Part shown: piece after piece, positions 7,990 to 15,542 of the stretch | Position numbering within the stretch: position 1 is the stretch's first letter | How the letters are laid out: every line of letters begins with the position of its first letter | NCBI GenBank assembly: GCA_937895705.1 | Contig: CALBKM010000046.1 | Location: 62,001 to 126,000, forward strand | DNA from: an uncultured Clostridia bacterium | GTDB taxonomy: Bacteria > Bacillota > Clostridia > Lachnospirales > Lachnospiraceae | Direction: 5' to 3' | DNA length: 64,000 bases | The notes under the pieces: model-generated | Seen by the model: only the letters and a program-made list of their open reading frames with translations | Told to the model about the DNA's origin: nothing | Databases searched by the model: none | Program-made: the position numbers and the translations under genes

Positions 7990-8192
7990 AGGATAAAGGA
8001 AAGAGCCACACAAAGCAGAAAAATATCTACCTTATGTGGCTCCTTACATATAATCCGATTCCACATAGGCACAACACGTAAAGCGCTTGCACCTATGATA
8101 TTTCACAGATACAAGCGCTATCGATCGTCGTCCCTATTCAACTTTGCAAGTTGACTGTTCCGATTCATACCGTAGCACCTCTCGTTTCATTT
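7990..8192 (-). ncRNA. Candidate structured leader RNA (unassigned riboswitch or attenuator)
   Basis: About 215 bases separate a consensus promoter from the first tiny frame before aspS. On the minus strand AGCGCTTG (8124-8117) can pair with CAAGCGCT (8099-8092). The same segment also belongs to a second helix, CATAGGTGCAA with TTGTGCCTATG, and the two cannot form together. A third hairpin of 16 continuous pairs (AGCCACATAAGG... / ...TTTGTGTGGCT, 8042-8005) with a six-base loop is followed by a T-rich run and resembles a terminator. No T-box motif (TGGNACCGCG) is present. The class is not one I can name. Confidence 0.55.
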
Positions 8193-8198
8193 TTTCAG

Positions 8199-8227
8199 AG
8201 TATACCACTGCTGAATCGGAATGTCAA
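8199..8227 (-). promoter_or_regulatory. Promoter of the aspS leader
   Basis: TTGACA (8222-8227), 17-bp spacer, TATACT (8199-8204) on the minus strand. Transcription would start near 8192. Confidence 0.82.
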
Positions 8228-8302
8228 GTACACATTTTCTAAAAACATACGTACTTTTCAAAATTGTCGCGCTTACCTCTTCCCGACAACAATCAACGTT
8301 CT

Positions 8303-8500
8303 CTACTCCACCGGCCAGAACAGTTCATCCAAAGTCCGGTTTAGTGCCTTACAAATCTCAATACAAAGACTGATACTTGGGTTATAATTCCCCGCCTCAA
8401 TCAGACCGATGGTCTGTCTTGCCACGCCGATCTTTTCCGCCAACTGCTCCTGGGTCAGGTCACATTCCACCCGGGCGATTTTCATACGCTTATTCTTCAT
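8303..8500 (-). CDS. XRE-family HTH regulator (65 aa)
   Basis: A minimal Cro/CI-type helix-turn-helix protein: LTQEQLAEKIGVARQTIGLI is the DNA-binding unit and NPSISLCIEICKALNRTLDE the closing helices. There is no effector domain. It overlaps the upstream membrane-protein gene by 11 bases, so the two are co-translated. Such pairs (short XRE repressor plus small multi-pass membrane protein) are common in Firmicutes, where the repressor often controls its own operon; the palindrome at 9268-9299 is the likely operator. Confidence 0.9.
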   Translation of the reverse strand: MKNKRMKIARVECDLTQEQLAEKIGVARQTIGLIEAGNYNPSISLCIEICKALNRTLDELFWPVE

Positions 8501-9200
8501 GGGCCGCTCCCTCCTGTTCCAAGCACTTTTCTTCCGCCGCCTTCACACCGGCATCTGCCTGTTTTTCGGAACATTTAATAAACAGACTCATCATAAAATA
8601 AAACAGAACACCAAATCCGACTCCCATTCCGAGAATCCACAAAATTCCGGATGCATGAAACGCTCCGTCATAATACAGGTGCTCTCCTCCCGTTGTAATC
8701 CCGAAAAAAGCCGCACCAAGAGTTGTTGCAAACGCCAAACGTTTCTTACCATTCTCTTCCTTCTTCTTTCCTCCCCATACCATCCAGCCGTTCTTTAATG
8801 TAGCCACAGTAATGATAAGCGCCGGAATCATGTAAATCACAATATAGGAATACACCCAGAAAAAATATTCTCCCATATCAAGAAATAGCAACGCACCCAA
8901 AATCAATATCCAAAAATCAACCATAAATGCATCCCGCAAATTCTTACTATGAACCTCCGACAGCACCTCATCTTTCTTCCGAACAAACAAAATCCCCTTG
9001 CGGATTTCCTGTACCAACAAAAACAAGCTGCCGGCTGCCAGTGCCACAAGCTCAAGTCCATATACAAACCACGGCACCTTGCAAACCACCTTCACAATCA
9101 CGGAAAGTACCATAAGCAATGAGATTACATAAAACATCTTCCCATACAATACATTACTCTCCTTCTCAATACGTTCATCCGGTTTTAAATCCTTTAACAT
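8490..9200 (-). CDS. Multi-pass membrane protein, partner of XRE regulator
   Basis: The 236-residue protein begins with a charged cytoplasmic segment (MLKDLKPDERIEKESN) and has about six hydrophobic segments, for example FYVISLLMVLSVIVKVV, LELVALAAGSLFLLV, DFWILILGALLFL, YIVIYMIPALIITVA and ILGMGVGFGVLFYFMM. The general look fits DUF6773-type proteins, a name I give from memory with low certainty. The tail is acidic and cysteine-containing. It is the first gene of a two-gene operon with the XRE regulator. Transport or sensing roles are not evident. Confidence 0.8.
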   Translation of the reverse strand: MLKDLKPDERIEKESNVLYGKMFYVISLLMVLSVIVKVVCKVPWFVYGLELVALAAGSLFLLVQEIRKGILFVRKKDEVLSEVHSKNLRDAFMVDFWILILGALLFLDMGEYFFWVYSYIVIYMIPALIITVATLKNGWMVWGGKKKEENGKKRLAFATTLGAAFFGITTGGEHLYYDGAFHASGILWILGMGVGFGVLFYFMMSLFIKCSEKQADAGVKAAEEKCLEQEGAAHEE

Positions 9201-9250
9201 AATTCATCCTCCCAAGAAAAAAGTAACATGTTCTCTCATGTTCTGGATAC

Positions 9251-9299
9251 ATCATATCACATATCTTTACAAAATGCAATATATAAATTGCATTTTGTA
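9251..9299 (-). promoter_or_regulatory. Promoter with overlapping 13-bp inverted repeat (XRE operator candidate)
   Basis: On the minus strand TTGCAT (9274-9279), 17 bp, TATGAT (9251-9256). The -35 box lies inside one arm of a perfect inverted repeat, TACAAAATGCAAT / ATTGCATTTTGTA (9268-9299, six-base centre). Binding there would block RNA polymerase, the layout expected for autorepression by the downstream XRE protein. Confidence 0.7.
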
Positions 9300-9422
9300 T
9301 TATTTTATTTTCTTATCGTAATTATACGTTACTTTATGCGTCTTTTGTGATTCATCTTAGGATGAATTGCAAAGTGTAAAGATTTGTAAAACGAGATGCA
9401 ACCTCCGGATACACATACGAAA

Positions 9423-9448
9423 GGCCCCGCATCTTCCGATACGGAGCC
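9423..9448 (-). terminator. Terminator after the 85-residue helical protein gene
   Basis: GGCTCCGTATC-GGAA-GATGCGGGGCC on the minus strand pairs over 11 positions (two G-T) and is followed by TTTCG. Confidence 0.65.
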
Positions 9449-9470
9449 TCCTCATTTTTCGGGTATAAAA

Positions 9471-9728
9471 CTACTTTAACAGCTTCTTCAACTTCTCTAC
9501 CAATTCCTTTGCCTCAGCCTTATCTACCTTTGCAACCTGGCAAACCTTATCAACGGCTGCATCTACCTTGCCGTTCTGTAACAGCTTTAACACATCATCT
9601 CTCTTGTCAGCCGGAATCTTTGCCACAACATCGTCTAAATTATCGTCGATTGCGTCCAATACCTTATCTGCTACGCCGTCATCCAGCACATCCTTTGCCT
9701 TACCTGCCAATTTGTCTAAAAATCCCAT
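9471..9728 (-). CDS. Small acidic/basic helical protein (85 aa)
   Basis: The protein is nearly all helix-forming with many Asp, Lys and Ala residues (LAGKAKDVLDDGVADKVLDA, ending LVEKLKKLLK). There is no signal peptide, membrane helix or cysteine pair of note. Similar small proteins occur in Lachnospiraceae genomes, but I cannot assign a family or function. It has its own ribosome site (AAAGGA) and terminator, so it is probably a monocistronic gene. Confidence 0.75.
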   Translation of the reverse strand: MGFLDKLAGKAKDVLDDGVADKVLDAIDDNLDDVVAKIPADKRDDVLKLLQNGKVDAAVDKVCQVAKVDKAEAKELVEKLKKLLK

Positions 9729-9863
9729 ACATAATCCTTTCCTGCAGTATGCTGCATATGCTCTTTTGTTACTCCTTTATTATAAATCCATTCGCTTCTA
9801 AAGTCAACGAAAGTCCTCCTTTGGACACAGAAAAATCATACTCTGCAAGCAAGCCAAGCAAGC

Positions 9864-10391
9864 TTATTTTGCCTTTAAACACCCTACTATCGGCTGAATA
9901 TACTTCCTATCGGATATGTCATAGGACTTCCCGATCATCTCTGCCATCACCTTCTCGTCCTCTGTTTTATCCTTCTTATTTTCCATCATCTTCGCAAACA
10001 TCTTCATCATCACCTTGGAAACCGGCTTCATGGCATCATAACGAAGACCTCCCGGGCAGTAAAATACTGAAATCTGCGCCCATTCCTCATCGGTAAAATT
10101 CCTGCGCAGACCATCTTCCAACTCCGGGTTTTCCAACGGACTTGCCCCTACCGCAAACACAACTTTCTTCTTATCCTGCCACTGTGACAATCTTTCCTTA
10201 AACCATCCAAGCTTTCTTATCATCCCCGCATGACACCAGCTACCGAACACAATGGCATCATACTCGGAAAAATCCTTCTTTTCCGCTTCCGCAAACGGCA
10301 TACAACCCCCGCCGACTTCTTCCGCCAACCACTCTGCATACTGCTTCGTAAAACCGGTCTGTGATACATAAATAATTGCTGTTTTCATCAT
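9864..10391 (-). CDS. Flavodoxin-domain protein
   Basis: The N-terminus, TAIIYVSQTGFTKQYAEWLA, carries the FMN phosphate loop (SQTGFT) of flavodoxins; YDAIVFGSWCHAGMIRKLGW is the second flavin-contact loop. About 175 residues is typical of the HemG-like flavodoxin branch found in anaerobes. The electron partner is unknown. Of the nearby ATGs, the one at 10391 lies 6 bases after AGGAGG and is preferred to 10397. It follows the MarR gene by 38 bases and probably shares its transcript, so MarR may control it. Confidence 0.88.
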   Translation of the reverse strand: MMKTAIIYVSQTGFTKQYAEWLAEEVGGGCMPFAEAEKKDFSEYDAIVFGSWCHAGMIRKLGWFKERLSQWQDKKKVVFAVGASPLENPELEDGLRRNFTDEEWAQISVFYCPGGLRYDAMKPVSKVMMKMFAKMMENKKDKTEDEKVMAEMIGKSYDISDRKYIQPIVGCLKAK

Positions 10392-10429
10392 TAACATCCT
10401 CCTGCTTATTCTGATCTTTTCCCTCGGAA

Positions 10430-10957
10430 TTATCTTCCTTCATCCGTAGCCTCTGCACGCTTCTCACATATCTCCGGCGTTGCTTTCATCCTCATCAAAT
10501 TCACTTCCAGCTTCGACAAAATATAAAACACCGTTTTTGCCTCTTCCTCTGTTACGCCCTCAAACAACCCGGTCATAAACTCTTCTTCCTTTGCCCGGTA
10601 CTTTTCTCCCGTCACCGCCGCATACTCTGTCAGAGAAAGCCGAAGTTTCCGCCGGTCTTCTTCATCCTGCTCCACCTTAACGAAACCCTTCTGCTCCAAC
10701 TTATTAATAATCTGCTTCACATTCTGGTGAGAACTCCCCATCACCTGTGCCAAATCCTGCACCGTAGGCGCCTCTCCCTGAAACAGATTCATACACGCCA
10801 TCAGAAAGAACTGCTTACTGGTAATCTCCTCGTAAAAGGTATCTCCTACCGTCTGCAACCGGTTTTGTAACGCAAACAAAAGCCCAAACAGCGCATAACG
10901 CCCATCCATCTCTGCCACCACATCTCGCGGCGATATACCTTGCTTTAACTCCTCCAT
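10430..10957 (-). CDS. MarR-family transcriptional regulator
   Basis: A 175-residue protein with the MarR winged helix: PTVQDLAQVMGSSHQNVKQI is the recognition region and EQDEEDRRKLRLSLTEY the wing. Flanking helices form the dimer interface, as in other family members. These regulators usually sense phenolics, oxidants or drugs and repress the adjoining gene, here a flavodoxin-domain protein. Start supported by an AGGAGG site 4-5 bases upstream. Confidence 0.92.
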   Translation of the reverse strand: MEELKQGISPRDVVAEMDGRYALFGLLFALQNRLQTVGDTFYEEITSKQFFLMACMNLFQGEAPTVQDLAQVMGSSHQNVKQIINKLEQKGFVKVEQDEEDRRKLRLSLTEYAAVTGEKYRAKEEEFMTGLFEGVTEEEAKTVFYILSKLEVNLMRMKATPEICEKRAEATDEGR

Positions 10958-11075
10958 TGTCCCTCCTATCCAAAATATGTAATATATTACCTATTACATT
11001 ATTATATCTTACTGCGCATATGCTGTCAAGTGCTTCTTTCGAAGAAGTAAGCGCGCTCACATTTCTCCGCCTCTT

Positions 11076-11196
11076 ACAAGCACGCTTGCATCTTCGGCTC
11101 AATGCTCACTTGGCCTGCACGGAACAAAGAGTTTCGCCTGCGAAACTCTCGCGCCGCTTTGCGTCGCATCTATGCGACATTTTCCTATAGAACAAG
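11076..11196. repeat. Mosaic intergenic palindromic repeat cluster
   Basis: The 270-base gap between the MarR and GH16 genes holds no reading frame of note. It carries a copy of the 31-base repeat (about 11088-11119; see 15.1, 24.2 and 57.1 kb). From 11122 to 11188 follows a segment nearly identical to 60209-60276: hairpin GAGTTTCGCCTGCGAAACTC, then GCGTCGCATCTATGCGAC, then TTTCCTAT. Confidence 0.8.
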
Positions 11197-11200
11197 AAAC

Positions 11201-11220
11201 GACCGCGCATACGCGCGGTC
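11201..11220 (-). terminator. Terminator after GH16 gene
   Basis: GACCGCGC and GCGCGGTC pair perfectly over 8 bp, followed on the minus strand by GTTTCTTGTTC. Confidence 0.65.
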
Positions 11221-11227
11221 TAAACGA

Positions 11228-12100
11228 CTACTGTTCAAACGGGGTATAAGAAAACCACTCATACTCCGCGGTTAACGGCATGTTGCTTGGGTCAAAAGCC
11301 TTTAACCAGGCATCTACACCCTTTCCGCACCATGCGTTCATCATAATCTTTCCTCTGGTCTTCGGAATGTTATTGGTCGCAGAATATACCTCCACACCGT
11401 CTACAAACCATACAATCTTATCCTCATACCACTCAAAGGCATAAGTATGGAAATCCTCCGATGCATCAAACCCAAGGTCGTGCATATATTCGTGATTTCC
11501 TCTGCCGTTGGTGTAATAGTTAAACTGCACCTTGGTGGTATCCTTACCTAAAATCTCGATGTCTATTTCATCCCATGGATTCTTATCCGACGGACCGGTA
11601 TAGGTAAAGAACGAAGACACTACTCCGTCGTTCTTAATCGGTTTCATGGACACCTCGTATCTGCCGTAACCGTAGAACTTCCTCGAACGGTATTCAGCCC
11701 CTGCATACGGAATACTTCCTCCTGCCGGATCCTCACTGATGACCAACTGCATCCTATTATCGATAAACGTACAGTTGGACTTACGCCAGGTTACATTAAA
11801 CGGATTTCCGTTGTCCCATCCGTCGGCAATCTCCGTAATTGCGGAGTTGGAATTTCCGTCCTTAAAATCCACATACAGCGGTTCACACGGTGGCAACGGA
11901 GTCGGTGTCGGTGCTGTGGTCGGCGTCGGTTTCGGAGTAGCCGTTGGCTTCGGTGTGGCCGTAGCCTCCGGAGTAGCCGTAGCTTCCGGAACAACCGTTG
12001 CAGTCGGTTCCGGTGTTATATTCGCCGGATTCTCCTTACCACAGGCAGTAAATAGCAATCCGCAGGCTAATATTATAACAAAACATTTCATCGTTCTCAT
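11228..12100 (-). CDS. GH16 beta-glucanase lipoprotein
   Basis: This secreted endo-glucanase probably cuts mixed-linkage beta-1,3-1,4-glucan or laminarin. The signal peptide ends in the lipobox LLFTAC (Cys20), so it is tethered to the membrane surface. Residues 29-70 are a Pro/Thr/Ala linker with repeats of TATPKP type. The GH16 jellyroll follows, with the catalytic motif WDEIDIE (nucleophile Glu178, acid/base Glu182) and downstream NYYTNGRGNHE. The uninterrupted DEIDIE form is that of lichenases. The start at 12100 has GGAGG 8 bases upstream and gives a proper signal peptide; the frame is open from 12124. Confidence 0.93.
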   Translation of the reverse strand: MRTMKCFVIILACGLLFTACGKENPANITPEPTATVVPEATATPEATATPKPTATPKPTPTTAPTPTPLPPCEPLYVDFKDGNSNSAITEIADGWDNGNPFNVTWRKSNCTFIDNRMQLVISEDPAGGSIPYAGAEYRSRKFYGYGRYEVSMKPIKNDGVVSSFFTYTGPSDKNPWDEIDIEILGKDTTKVQFNYYTNGRGNHEYMHDLGFDASEDFHTYAFEWYEDKIVWFVDGVEVYSATNNIPKTRGKIMMNAWCGKGVDAWLKAFDPSNMPLTAEYEWFSYTPFEQ

Positions 12101-12215
12101 AGGGAAAACCTCCTTCTGTAGCACTTCCTATACAGTTTCCTAATTATAACATTTCCGGTTTGTTATAACTATCATCCATCGGTCTTTTCTATCAGATTCT
12201 TGTTTTTTCTTTCGC

Positions 12216-13118
12216 TTACTTTACGCAACCGATTAATTCGTTGATATCCTGAATTCCGTGACGCTCCATGTAAGCAGCAATACCGTCGATTACTTCGATG
12301 GTAGTGTACGGATTGACAAAGTTCGCAGTACCTACCGCCACTGCGGAAGCTCCTACCATCAGAAACTCCAGTGCGTCTTCCGCCGTACGAATTCCGCCCA
12401 TACCGATAATCGGCAAGCTGATGGCATTTGCCACCTGGTATACCATACGTACTGCCACCGGCTTAATGGCCGGGCCGGACAATCCGCCGGTCTTATTGGC
12501 TACCGCAAAAGTTCTGCGCTCCACGTCAATCTTCATGCCGGTTAACGTATTAATCAAAGATACCGCATCCGCACCGCCGGCTTCCACCGCACGGGCCATC
12601 TCCGTAATGTCCGTTACATTCGGAGAAAGTTTCATAATGACCGGTTGCTTTGCCGCTTTCTTTACCGCAGCCGTAATTTCCTCTGCCATTTTCGGATTCT
12701 GTCCGAAAGCAATGCCGCCTTCCTTTACATTCGGACACGAAATATTAATTTCAAGAAGATCGGCGTTGGTGTCCGCCAACTGCTCTACTGCATCGATATA
12801 ATCCTCTTTGGAACGACCGCATACATTCACTATAATCTTCGTGTCATAATCCGCAAGAAACTTTAAATCTCTTTCCTTAAACACAGCCAGCCCCGGATTC
12901 TGCAAACCGATGGCATTCATCATACCGCCGCAAGTCTCCGCAATACGCGGGGTGGCATTGCCCGGCCACGGTACATTGGCAACACCCTTTGTGGTGACCG
13001 CACCGAGACGGTTCAAATCAACAAACTCACCGTATTCCATACCGGACCCGAAGGTGCCGGACGCCACGGTTACCGGATTCTTTAATGTAACTCCTGCAAT
13101 ATTAACCGAAAGATTCAT
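12216..13118 (-). CDS. pyrD: Dihydroorotate dehydrogenase B, catalytic subunit
   Basis: This FMN enzyme oxidises dihydroorotate to orotate. The 300-residue barrel begins LSVNIAGVTLKNPVTVASGT; NISCPNVKEGGIAFGQ contains the active-site cysteine typical of class 1 enzymes (class 2 has serine). PIIGMGGIRTAEDA is the phosphate-binding region. It lies 74 bases after pyrK, the NAD-linked electron-transfer subunit, so this is the class 1B heterotetramer. Confidence 0.96.
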   Translation of the reverse strand: MNLSVNIAGVTLKNPVTVASGTFGSGMEYGEFVDLNRLGAVTTKGVANVPWPGNATPRIAETCGGMMNAIGLQNPGLAVFKERDLKFLADYDTKIIVNVCGRSKEDYIDAVEQLADTNADLLEINISCPNVKEGGIAFGQNPKMAEEITAAVKKAAKQPVIMKLSPNVTDITEMARAVEAGGADAVSLINTLTGMKIDVERRTFAVANKTGGLSGPAIKPVAVRMVYQVANAISLPIIGMGGIRTAEDALEFLMVGASAVAVGTANFVNPYTTIEVIDGIAAYMERHGIQDINELIGCVK

Positions 13119-13192
13119 CTTCTGTCATCCTTTCATTTTCTAAATTCCGCTACGGATTTTCCCGCAGCCTTCATACTTGACTCAGCAAACCA

Positions 13193-13975
13193 TTACAGCT
13201 CTATCTCTTCTGCGTAAAATACCGGGCCTTCTTTACAAATTCTCGTGTTATTTACCTGAGAATGCTCATCCACCTTCGTGGTTTTGCAAACACAAGCCAG
13301 ACACGCACCGATACCGCAAGCCATACGCTCTTCTAAAGAAAGCTGCGCTCTCGCTCCCTGCTCCGCTGCATACTCCTTGATTCCGCGAAGCATCGGCTTC
13401 GGTCCGCAGGCAAAGAACAAATCTCCCTTTATACCTTCTGCCTTCATAGCATCGATAACATTTCCCTTCGTTCCCACAGCACCGTTATCGGAGGCAATGA
13501 GTACCTTTCCGTAAGCTTCAAACTCCTTCGCAAGGAACGTATCCGCATCTCTGTACCCCAGAACGATGGTCTTTTCTCCGGTCAGCGTCTTTGCAAGTTC
13601 CAACATCGGCGGAATACCGATACCGCCGCCCAGAAGCACCGCATGCATTCCTTCCCTCAAATCCTCGGTCATAAAACCGTTACCAAGCGGTCCCGTAACC
13701 GTAATCTCGTCGCCGGCCTTCATCTTGGAAAACTCTCTCGTTCCTTCGCCCGCAATACGGTACACCAACCGAAGTTCTCCGGCCTCTTTATCGATTCCGC
13801 AAATACTGATAGGACGCGGCAGTAGTCTTCCGCCTTCCTTGCAATACAACGATACAAACTGCCCTGCCTTTGCTTCCGCAGCAATACCCTCTGCTTTGAT
13901 TCTCATCTCGAAAATCTCACCGGTCATGCGCTCCTGCTTTGTAATCAAAGCCTTTACCTGTTCCTTCTTACTCAT
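13193..13975 (-). CDS. pyrK: Dihydroorotate dehydrogenase B, electron transfer subunit
   Basis: PyrK passes electrons from PyrD to NAD+. Residues 1-100 form the FAD domain (RLLPRPISICG motif), 105-215 the NAD domain (HAVLLGGGIGIPPML), and the C-terminus binds a 2Fe-2S cluster through ERMACGIGACLACVCK and the cysteine in ICKEGP. Length 260 is normal. AAGGAGG precedes the start. It is the first gene of the pyrK-pyrD pair. Confidence 0.96.
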   Translation of the reverse strand: MSKKEQVKALITKQERMTGEIFEMRIKAEGIAAEAKAGQFVSLYCKEGGRLLPRPISICGIDKEAGELRLVYRIAGEGTREFSKMKAGDEITVTGPLGNGFMTEDLREGMHAVLLGGGIGIPPMLELAKTLTGEKTIVLGYRDADTFLAKEFEAYGKVLIASDNGAVGTKGNVIDAMKAEGIKGDLFFACGPKPMLRGIKEYAAEQGARAQLSLEERMACGIGACLACVCKTTKVDEHSQVNNTRICKEGPVFYAEEIEL

Positions 13976-14001
13976 ATAACCGTCCTCCTTGGTTCGTTCT
14001 A

Positions 14002-14976
14002 TTATTCATAATTCTCACATTGTCTTTTCAAATGCGCTCTATATGCTTCCGCCACGTGCTTCGGTTCCGCAATTGTTACTCCGGACACACCGCAAACCCA
14101 GCCGAAAAACTGTTGACTTACTTGAACATCCACCGCCGCTTCGTACCGTTCCTCCTCTTTTTCGAGAAGAATCACATCCGTTCCGAAACGATCCAGAACA
14201 ACGCCTAAAAGAGGTTCCTCAAAGGAAAGTCTTACACGCTCTTCCTTACCGTCGTACATACCGAAGGTTTTCTTGGACAAAAGCGCCGCATTCTCCGAAA
14301 ACTCCTCTCCGTGTGTCCGAAAGGCATCCTCTATTTTTATATCCGCCATCTTATCTACGCGGTAATATCTGCGCCCATTCGCTTCCTCATCATAGGCCAC
14401 CAGATAATAGTTTTCCTCTTCCCACATGAGTATATAAGGGCTGACCAGATACCGCTTTCCTTCATGACGCGGTACCAACTTCTTCTTTCCGTCCCATTTC
14501 ATATATCGAAAAGAAATCATGCGGTTTTCCGCAATGGCCTCATGGAGGGTATCCACCAAATACAATACACTTTCGTTCATGGTTTTTACCCGGTCAAGCA
14601 CCTGTACTGTACGTTGTAACTTTCCTGCCTCATGGCGACTGCAAAACCGTTCCAGTTTCTTAATCAACTCACGGGACTTTTTTTCTGTCAAAAACTTCGA
14701 AGACTGCACCGCGTCTACCAAAAGCTTCAGTTCCGCAAGCTCAAACTCTCTGGCCCCGAGATAGTACCCTTTTCTCCCACAGGAAACCACATCATAGCCC
14801 AAGTCCTGCAACACCTGCATATCATCGTAAATGCTCTTTCGCTCCGCACTGATGGCATTGGCCGCCAGGAACTCGATGATGCGCTCCGTAGACACCGGAT
14901 GCAATTCATCGGACTCGTGCTCCAAAAGCTCCAAAATACAAAACAATTTCTTCTTTTGATTTGCTCCCTTTGCCAT
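14002..14976 (-). CDS. WYL-domain transcriptional regulator
   Basis: The N-terminal winged helix (residues about 1-75) has the pattern STERIIEFLAANAISAERKS, as in YafY-like regulators. The WYL domain, about residues 140-225, includes ENRMISFRYMKWDGKKKLVP, a variant of the WYL core, and YILMWEEENYYLVAYD. A C-terminal WCX extension follows. Such proteins sense a ligand, often nucleic acid or nucleotide, and control metabolism or defence genes. It ends 26 bases before pyrK begins on the same strand and could be co-transcribed with it. AAAGGAGG precedes the start. Confidence 0.92.
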   Translation of the reverse strand: MAKGANQKKKLFCILELLEHESDELHPVSTERIIEFLAANAISAERKSIYDDMQVLQDLGYDVVSCGRKGYYLGAREFELAELKLLVDAVQSSKFLTEKKSRELIKKLERFCSRHEAGKLQRTVQVLDRVKTMNESVLYLVDTLHEAIAENRMISFRYMKWDGKKKLVPRHEGKRYLVSPYILMWEEENYYLVAYDEEANGRRYYRVDKMADIKIEDAFRTHGEEFSENAALLSKKTFGMYDGKEERVRLSFEEPLLGVVLDRFGTDVILLEKEEERYEAAVDVQVSQQFFGWVCGVSGVTIAEPKHVAEAYRAHLKRQCENYE

Positions 14977-15012
14977 GGATGACCTCCTTTACCATCTTCT
15001 TTCGGAAAACTT

Positions 15013-15138
15013 GAACAATGCTCGCTTTGCCGATACGAACATTATGCCACAAGAACCCATGCAAGTCAATCGTACAGGAATGATATACTTCTCGTGCAAA
15101 CTTGCTTGCATCGTCATCTCAATGTTCACTTTGCCTGC
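15013..15138. repeat. Intergenic repeat, one full and one partial copy
   Basis: A full copy of the 31-base family repeat lies at about 15108-15138: TGCATCGTCATCTCAATG followed by TTCACTTTGCCTGC. It is preceded by GCAAACTTGC/TTGC, an imperfect palindrome. A partial copy (CAATGCTCGCTTTGCC) lies at 15013-15030. The segment separates the WYL gene from the tRNA terminator. Confidence 0.75.
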
Positions 15139-15153
15139 CCAGATTGCTGCACG

Positions 15154-15195
15154 AAAAAAAGCCTGATCCCTTTTCCTCCGAAAGGACATCAGACT
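15154..15195 (-). terminator. Terminator of the tRNA pair
   Basis: On the minus strand AGTCTGATGTCC pairs with GGGATCAGGCT (one bulge) and is followed by TTTTTTT. Confidence 0.85.
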
Positions 15196-15203
15196 TCGAG
15201 TAG

Positions 15204-15276
15204 AGCTGGAAATCAGACTTGAACTGACGACCCCTTCATTACGAGTGAAGTGCTCTACCGACTGAGCTATTCCAGC
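15204..15276 (-). tRNA. tRNA-Thr (anticodon CGT)
   Basis: Read on the minus strand: acceptor GCTGGAA pairs with TTCCAGC; anticodon arm CTTCA-CTCGTAA-TGAAG; T-loop TTCAAGT. CCA is not encoded. It forms a two-tRNA unit with tRNA-Pro 29 bases upstream. Confidence 0.95.
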
Positions 15277-15305
15277 ATTCAACCAAAAACAGGCTAAAAA
15301 TAAAA

Positions 15306-15379
15306 TCGAGGCGACAAGATTCGAACTTGCGACCTCTGCGTCCCGAACGCAGCGCTCTACCAAACTGAGCCACGCCTCG
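15306..15379 (-). tRNA. tRNA-Pro (anticodon CGG)
   Basis: Read on the minus strand: acceptor CGAGGCG pairs with CGCCTCG; anticodon arm CTGCG-TTCGGGA-CGCAG; T-loop TTCGAAT. Discriminator A, CCA not encoded. Confidence 0.95.
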
Positions 15380-15509
15380 ATGATTTTATTATTTGATTTT
15401 TTTTGCTGTCGTTCAAACCCGACTGTGATATCTTACAACATTTTTTTAAAAATGTCAACACTTATTTTGAACTTTTTTAAATTTATTTTCCTTCCCTTAA
15501 TTATTTTAA

Positions 15510-15534
15510 GGAGCCCTCCCAAACGAAAGGCTCC
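15510..15534 (-). terminator. Probable terminator after degV
   Basis: GGAGCC and GGCTCC arms enclose 13 bases and are followed on the minus strand by TTAAAATAATT; only a modest T run. Confidence 0.5.
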
Positions 15535-15542
15535 CTCTTTCT

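Noticed and set aside
7990..8192. T-box or lysine riboswitch for aspS
   Set aside because: The T-box core TGGNACCGCG is absent. An AGAGGTGC start recalls the lysine class, but the GCCGAAG and GCTGG parts are missing.
11739..12143. Plus-strand valine/glycine-rich frame opposite the GH16 gene
   Set aside because: It is the complement of the Pro/Thr linker repeats, has no ribosome site, and the GH16 frame has clear catalytic motifs.
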